Below are positions 60,604 through 64,000 of a stretch of DNA of 64,000 nucleotides, one piece after another. The translations under genes and the position numbers were made by a program. The notes under the pieces were generated by a model that worked only from the letters and a program-made list of their open reading frames with translations, made no database searches and had not been told where the DNA came from. The stretch spans positions 62,001-126,000 of the forward strand of contig CAVTZY010000023.1 in the NCBI GenBank assembly GCA_963739235.1. Reading direction: 5' to 3'. Source of the stretch: JAFNAG01 sp963739235. Lineage in GTDB: Bacteria; Acidobacteriota; UBA6911. Positions within the stretch are counted from its first letter, which is position 1. Every line of letters starts with the position of its first letter.

Positions 60604-61857
60604 CTACTCCATGCGGAGGGCTTCGACGGGGTCGAGTCGCGATGCTTTGACCGCAGGCCAGGTGCCCGATAGCAGTCCGATAATGCTGAAGGTTATAAAT
60701 GCGGTCAGAAACACGCGTGCATTCACCAGAAGATAGATATCTCCCTGCCGGCTCTTGTCCTCGAATAACTCGCTGAGGAAGGGTATCGCGCCGATCCATT
60801 GTGCCAGCAGGATGGCGAGCGCATAGCCAAGGATGCCGCCGATGATCGAGAGAGCCAGCGCCTCGCCGAGGAATTGCACGCGGATGTGCCATTTTCGGGC
60901 GCCCAGGGCCTTGAGCACCCCGATCTCGTGCGTCCGCTCTTGGACGCAAAAGAGCATGATATTCATAATGCCCACCCCGGCAACGGCCAAAGTAAAAAGA
61001 CCGATGACGTTTAGCAGGCCCTTGGTGGCGGCGCTCAAGCCGTTAATGATGGAGAAGCCCTCGCTGAATCGGTCCCAGATAAGGGCTTTCTCATCGGCGG
61101 GATTAAACTTGTGAATTTCTGCGAGAACCTGCCGCACTTGCCGCACAGCAGGTTCCTCCATCCTGCCGCTGACCGGCTGAAACACGAGAACGCTGTTGTA
61201 GCGGACATCACGCATCGTGGCCATCACGTTGATGGGAATGAGCGCGCAGTAGTCGTCCTGGGTAAAGTAGTTCGAAATGGCGATTTTTTTCTTGAGCACA
61301 CCGACGACGGTAAAGCGCACGCCCTCGATGAAAACATCCTGATCAATCGCAGGGGCCTGACTGAAGAGCTTCTTCTTGAGGTCGTACCCCAGGACGGCGA
61401 CCCTGCGCGTGTAAGCCAGATCCTCTGCACTGAGGAAGCGCCCTTCCCCCATGAACATGCCGCGAATGACTCCGTACTCGTCGTTGACCGCACGGATGCC
61501 GGCGCTCGTCATCCGTTCGCCGCAACGCAACTGCATCTCGCTGTAAACTTCGGGGCTCACGCGCTTCACGAGCGTGCAGCGCTGCCGGATCATGTCGACA
61601 TCCTGCGGTTCTGTGCGGATGACGCGGCCCGCCCGCGCGCCGCCGGCCTGCATGGAGGTCTGGCCGTTCCAGACGACCACCACGTTATCGCCGAAATAAC
61701 TCAGGCCCAGCAACATGGCTTTCTGGAAACCATCTCCGTAGGCCATCAGCAGAATAAACGATGCGATGCCCCAGGTGATCCCCAGCACCGTCATCAGCGA
61801 ACGCTTGCGATAGGCGATCAGGTTTTCCAGGACGCGTTTGACAATTTCAACGATCAT
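60604..61857 (-). CDS. MacB-like FtsX-type ABC permease (second of pair)
   Basis: 417 residues from ATG 61857. N-terminal helix after RKRSLMTVLGITWGIASFIL, MacB-type periplasmic domain (residues about 45-270, NVVVVWNGQTSMQAGG, AVLGYDLKKKLFSQAP), then three helices with the FtsX signature VGIMNIMLFCVQERTHEIGV, LKALGARKWHIRVQFLGEAL and the C-terminal SGTWPAVKASRLDPVEALRM. Mates with the preceding permease and an HlyD-type adaptor in one operon, as in MacAB-like export of peptides, antibiotics or lipids. Its last 41 codons are duplicated at 34229-34355. Confidence 0.92.
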   Translation of the reverse strand: MIVEIVKRVLENLIAYRKRSLMTVLGITWGIASFILLMAYGDGFQKAMLLGLSYFGDNVVVVWNGQTSMQAGGARAGRVIRTEPQDVDMIRQRCTLVKRVSPEVYSEMQLRCGERMTSAGIRAVNDEYGVIRGMFMGEGRFLSAEDLAYTRRVAVLGYDLKKKLFSQAPAIDQDVFIEGVRFTVVGVLKKKIAISNYFTQDDYCALIPINVMATMRDVRYNSVLVFQPVSGRMEEPAVRQVRQVLAEIHKFNPADEKALIWDRFSEGFSIINGLSAATKGLLNVIGLFTLAVAGVGIMNIMLFCVQERTHEIGVLKALGARKWHIRVQFLGEALALSIIGGILGYALAILLAQWIGAIPFLSELFEDKSRQGDIYLLVNARVFLTAFITFSIIGLLSGTWPAVKASRLDPVEALRME

Positions 61858-61870
61858 CAGAGGCTCCGTA

Positions 61871-63115
61871 TCACTCGTACCGCAAGGCTTCAATGGGATC
61901 AACCACTGAGGCCATAAACGCTGGATATATGCTCGACAGAATACCCACGAGAGTTAAAAAACCGAAGGCGAGCCATCCAACCGCCGGGGTTACAATCATG
62001 CCGGCGAAAAAGTCGATTTTGGGCAGCAGGTTGACCAGAGCGCAGATTCCCCAACCGATGAAGACTCCCACCAGGCCGGCGATAAATGTCAGAGCCATCG
62101 ATTCGGCGAAAAACTGCATCAGGATGCGGCGGGTCGTGGCGCCGACAGCTTTGCAAATACCTATTTCGTGCGTCCGCTCTCCGACGGCAAGCAGCATGAT
62201 GTTCATTACCCCGACACCGCCGAGGATCAGGGTGACAACGGCCATTGCTCCCAGGAAGATCTTGAGCGAAGCGAACAGCTTGAAAATCAGCTTCGCCTCG
62301 GTGACGGTGTTCCAGATCTGAACCGCATCTTTATCCAGGTAATCGAAGCCCTTCTCCTTGGCCAGAATCCGCCGCACCTGCAGTTCGGCCGCCTCTCCCA
62401 ATTCCTCGCTGCGCGGCTGCAGGATCAGATTGGAAAGTGAATACCGGCCGTCCGCTGCCTTGGGTAGAGGGAAATCGCGAGTGATGGTATAGAAGGGAAC
62501 GTAAATCATCTTCTTGTCGGGTCCGCTGTAGTTTGAGTTCTGATCCTTCTTGATCAGCTCTCCGATGACAAGGTAGGGCAGTTCTCCGATCATGACCGTT
62601 TGGCCGATTGCGTTTGCTTTATTGAACAGTTGATCCTTCACCTCATCCCCGAGGATGCAGACCCGCAAGGCATTGGCGTTATCCCCTTCATTGATCTGGC
62701 GCCCGCCCGGCTTCACCTCGATGGTGCGCATCTGCATATAGTCAGGGAAGACGCCGTGAGTCGAGAATGTGCCGTTGTTGATATTGGAGCGCACCGTCAG
62801 CGAACGCTGGATTTCCGGGCTCGAGCGCTGCAGATACGTGGACTGCTGCTTGATGACAAAGTAGTCGTTCAAAGTGAGACGGATGATTTTCCCGGCGCGC
62901 ACGCCCTCGATACCTTTGCTGGTCATGCCGCCCCAGACAATCATGATGTTTTGACCAAGGGCTCGCGCCTTCTGTTTCTGCGCCACCCACATTCCCTCGC
63001 CCATCGCGGTCATCAGGATCAGGCAGACAAGTCCCCATGCGATCCCGAACATGGTCAGGAGCGACCTGGTTTTGTTACTTTTCAGATTCAGCCAGGTCTG
63101 GGTGAGCAGGTCCAA
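61871..63115 (-). CDS. MacB-like FtsX-type ABC permease (first of pair)
   Basis: 414 residues from ATG 63115. Same layout as its neighbour: LKSNKTRSLLTMFGIAWGLV, periplasmic domain (IMIVWGGMTSKGIEGVRAGK, RVCILGDEVKDQLFNKANAI), then ILGGVGVMNIMLLAVGERTH, EIGICKAVGATTRRILMQFF and YPAFMASVVDPIEALRYE. 13 bases separate it from the second permease. Two different permeases may form a heterodimer; no ATPase gene is in the window, and it could lie left of the adaptor beyond the edge. Confidence 0.92.
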   Translation of the reverse strand: MDLLTQTWLNLKSNKTRSLLTMFGIAWGLVCLILMTAMGEGMWVAQKQKARALGQNIMIVWGGMTSKGIEGVRAGKIIRLTLNDYFVIKQQSTYLQRSSPEIQRSLTVRSNINNGTFSTHGVFPDYMQMRTIEVKPGGRQINEGDNANALRVCILGDEVKDQLFNKANAIGQTVMIGELPYLVIGELIKKDQNSNYSGPDKKMIYVPFYTITRDFPLPKAADGRYSLSNLILQPRSEELGEAAELQVRRILAKEKGFDYLDKDAVQIWNTVTEAKLIFKLFASLKIFLGAMAVVTLILGGVGVMNIMLLAVGERTHEIGICKAVGATTRRILMQFFAESMALTFIAGLVGVFIGWGICALVNLLPKIDFFAGMIVTPAVGWLAFGFLTLVGILSSIYPAFMASVVDPIEALRYE

Positions 63116-63184
63116 GTCAATCCCTCGTTTCGATTACCGAAGAAAAATCCAATGTTGAATACAAAGCCGGGGCGACGCCTATCA

Positions 63185-64000
63185 TTATTGCAGGACCACC
63201 CGATCCCCGAGTTTCAGGCCTGAGAGCAGTTCAGCCCTGGCTCCGTTGCTTAGTCCCGTCTTGACCGGGATCTGCCGCCGTCCCGTCCGGGTAGTAACAT
63301 CCGGCACCTCGACCGAGGTTTCCCGTTTTTCGTTGTAAATGAGCGCGCTCTCGGGAATAAGGAGCACATTGTGGCGTTCTTCGAGCACGATCTCGGCATT
63401 TGCACTCATGTTGACTTTTAGGAGGTCGAGATCATTATCGATGGACACCCGCACCTCAAAACGTGTCACATTGTCCTTCTCGACACCCATCGGCGCGATT
63501 CGAAAGACCTTTCCCTGAAATGTCCGGTTCTTGTAGGCATCTACCGTTACGCGCACCGGCTGGCCGACTTTTACCAAGCCGATGTCGGTTTCATCGACCT
63601 TGCCCTTCACGTAAAGTTCCTTAACATCCCCCAGCGTCATGATCAGCGTTGCATTGGAGCCTAATTGCAGAATCGAGGATACGGCATCGCCGACTTCGAC
63701 CTCCCGGCTCAGCACCACACCATTGATGGGCGACCGGATGGAGGCATACTTCAGGTTTTCCTCGGCCTGCTCGTACTGGGCCTGGGCTTGCACCAACTCT
63801 GCCTCCACCGTATTGAGGGTGCGAGCATTTTGTTCGAGCTCGGCCTCTTTCACATTTACGGCTGCCTGCAGCGATTTGTTGGCAACCTCCGCAGCTCTCA
63901 TCTTTTGCTCTGCGCTGTCAATATCGGATTTGGAAACCAACCCATGACCGAACAGATCGCGATACCGTCTATATTCAGCAACCGTGAATTCATAGTCTCT
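63185..64000 (-). CDS. HlyD/MacA-type periplasmic adaptor, 5' end outside window
   Basis: At least 272 residues; the frame is open to base 64000, so the N-terminus and signal anchor are missing. Visible parts in order: coiled-coil hairpin (SAEQKMRAAEVANKSLQAAV, VEAELVQAQAQYEQAEENLK), lipoyl half-motif YASIRSPINGVVLSREVEVG, beta-barrel VKVGQPVRVTVDAYKNRTFQ and membrane-proximal part (NEKRETSVEVPDV, GLKLGDRVVL). Typical of RND/MacA adaptors linking an inner-membrane transporter to an outer-membrane channel. First visible gene of the operon with the two permeases, 69 bases downstream. Confidence 0.92.
   Translation of the reverse strand, partial: RDYEFTVAEYRRYRDLFGHGLVSKSDIDSAEQKMRAAEVANKSLQAAVNVKEAELEQNARTLNTVEAELVQAQAQYEQAEENLKYASIRSPINGVVLSREVEVGDAVSSILQLGSNATLIMTLGDVKELYVKGKVDETDIGLVKVGQPVRVTVDAYKNRTFQGKVFRIAPMGVEKDNVTRFEVRVSIDNDLDLLKVNMSANAEIVLEERHNVLLIPESALIYNEKRETSVEVPDVTTRTGRRQIPVKTGLSNGARAELLSGLKLGDRVVLQ

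Overview
The window looks like a chromosomal segment of an acidobacterium, probably of the Solibacter type. It carries two PadR regulator plus ADOP (acidobacterial duplicated orphan permease) pairs and one member of the soil-acidobacterial TIGR03435 family. It also has many exported beta-propeller proteins, a TPR-bearing Ser/Thr kinase and MacA/MacB-like export genes. No rRNA, tRNA or CRISPR array was recognised. The taxonomic call is inferred from gene families.

Layout. (1) 1-1827: a truncated IS630 transposase and a DAHP synthase gene broken by one in-frame TAG. (2) 1873-12542: six same-strand genes for exported proteins: an HzsA-like diheme propeller protein, a CRTAC1-like FG-GAP/UnbV protein, a decaheme cytochrome fused to a YVTN propeller and a MauG-like domain, a two-component-type propeller protein and two paralogous branched-chain-type solute-binding proteins with no ABC permease or ATPase beside them. 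This is the best candidate here for an undescribed periplasmic electron-transfer or sensing system. (3) 12705-17175: a decayed molybdopterin oxidoreductase, then small Cys-rich or metal-related genes (CGGC, truncated CDF, zinc ribbon, NifX-like, DUF1847) and a tetrapyrrole methylase with an export signal. (4) 17220-21351: DedA-rhodanese fusion, IS91 remnant inserted in an exported protein gene, nucleotidyltransferase pair. (5) 21602-28241: two convergent PadR-ADOP units. (6) 28391-34404: short palindromic elements, a cluster with two nuclease-like proteins (possible defence), a second nucleotidyltransferase, an IS3 relic and a 127-bp copy of a permease gene end that lies 26 kb away. (7) 34524-41188: frameshifted DUF362 gene, a PaeR7I/XhoI-type restriction-modification pair, VOC protein, GlcG relic, a heptapeptide-coding tandem array and an Fn3 protein. 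(8) 41461-48435: TIGR03435, TonB-like protein, and a GntR-ATPase-permease operon whose permease is split by an intact IS1380 element. (9) 49066-56087: PD40 lipoprotein, a 252-bp MITE, and a kinase-TPR gene split by an intact ISAzo13 element whose transposase needs a -1 frameshift. (10) 56503-64000: PilZ, a frameshifted PQQ-type propeller, NHL protein and a MacA-permease-permease operon running off the right edge.

Recurring theme: the region is heavily worked over by mobile DNA. Two IS insertions can be undone exactly from their target duplications, restoring the reading frames of the ABC permease and of the kinase-TPR protein. A family of about ten palindromic GTGGACACCCA/TGGGTGTCCAC elements sits at several breakpoints. 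Three other genes (aroF, DUF362, PQQ propeller) are each broken by a single base change or indel, two of them in homopolymer runs, so sequencing error has to be excluded before calling them dead.
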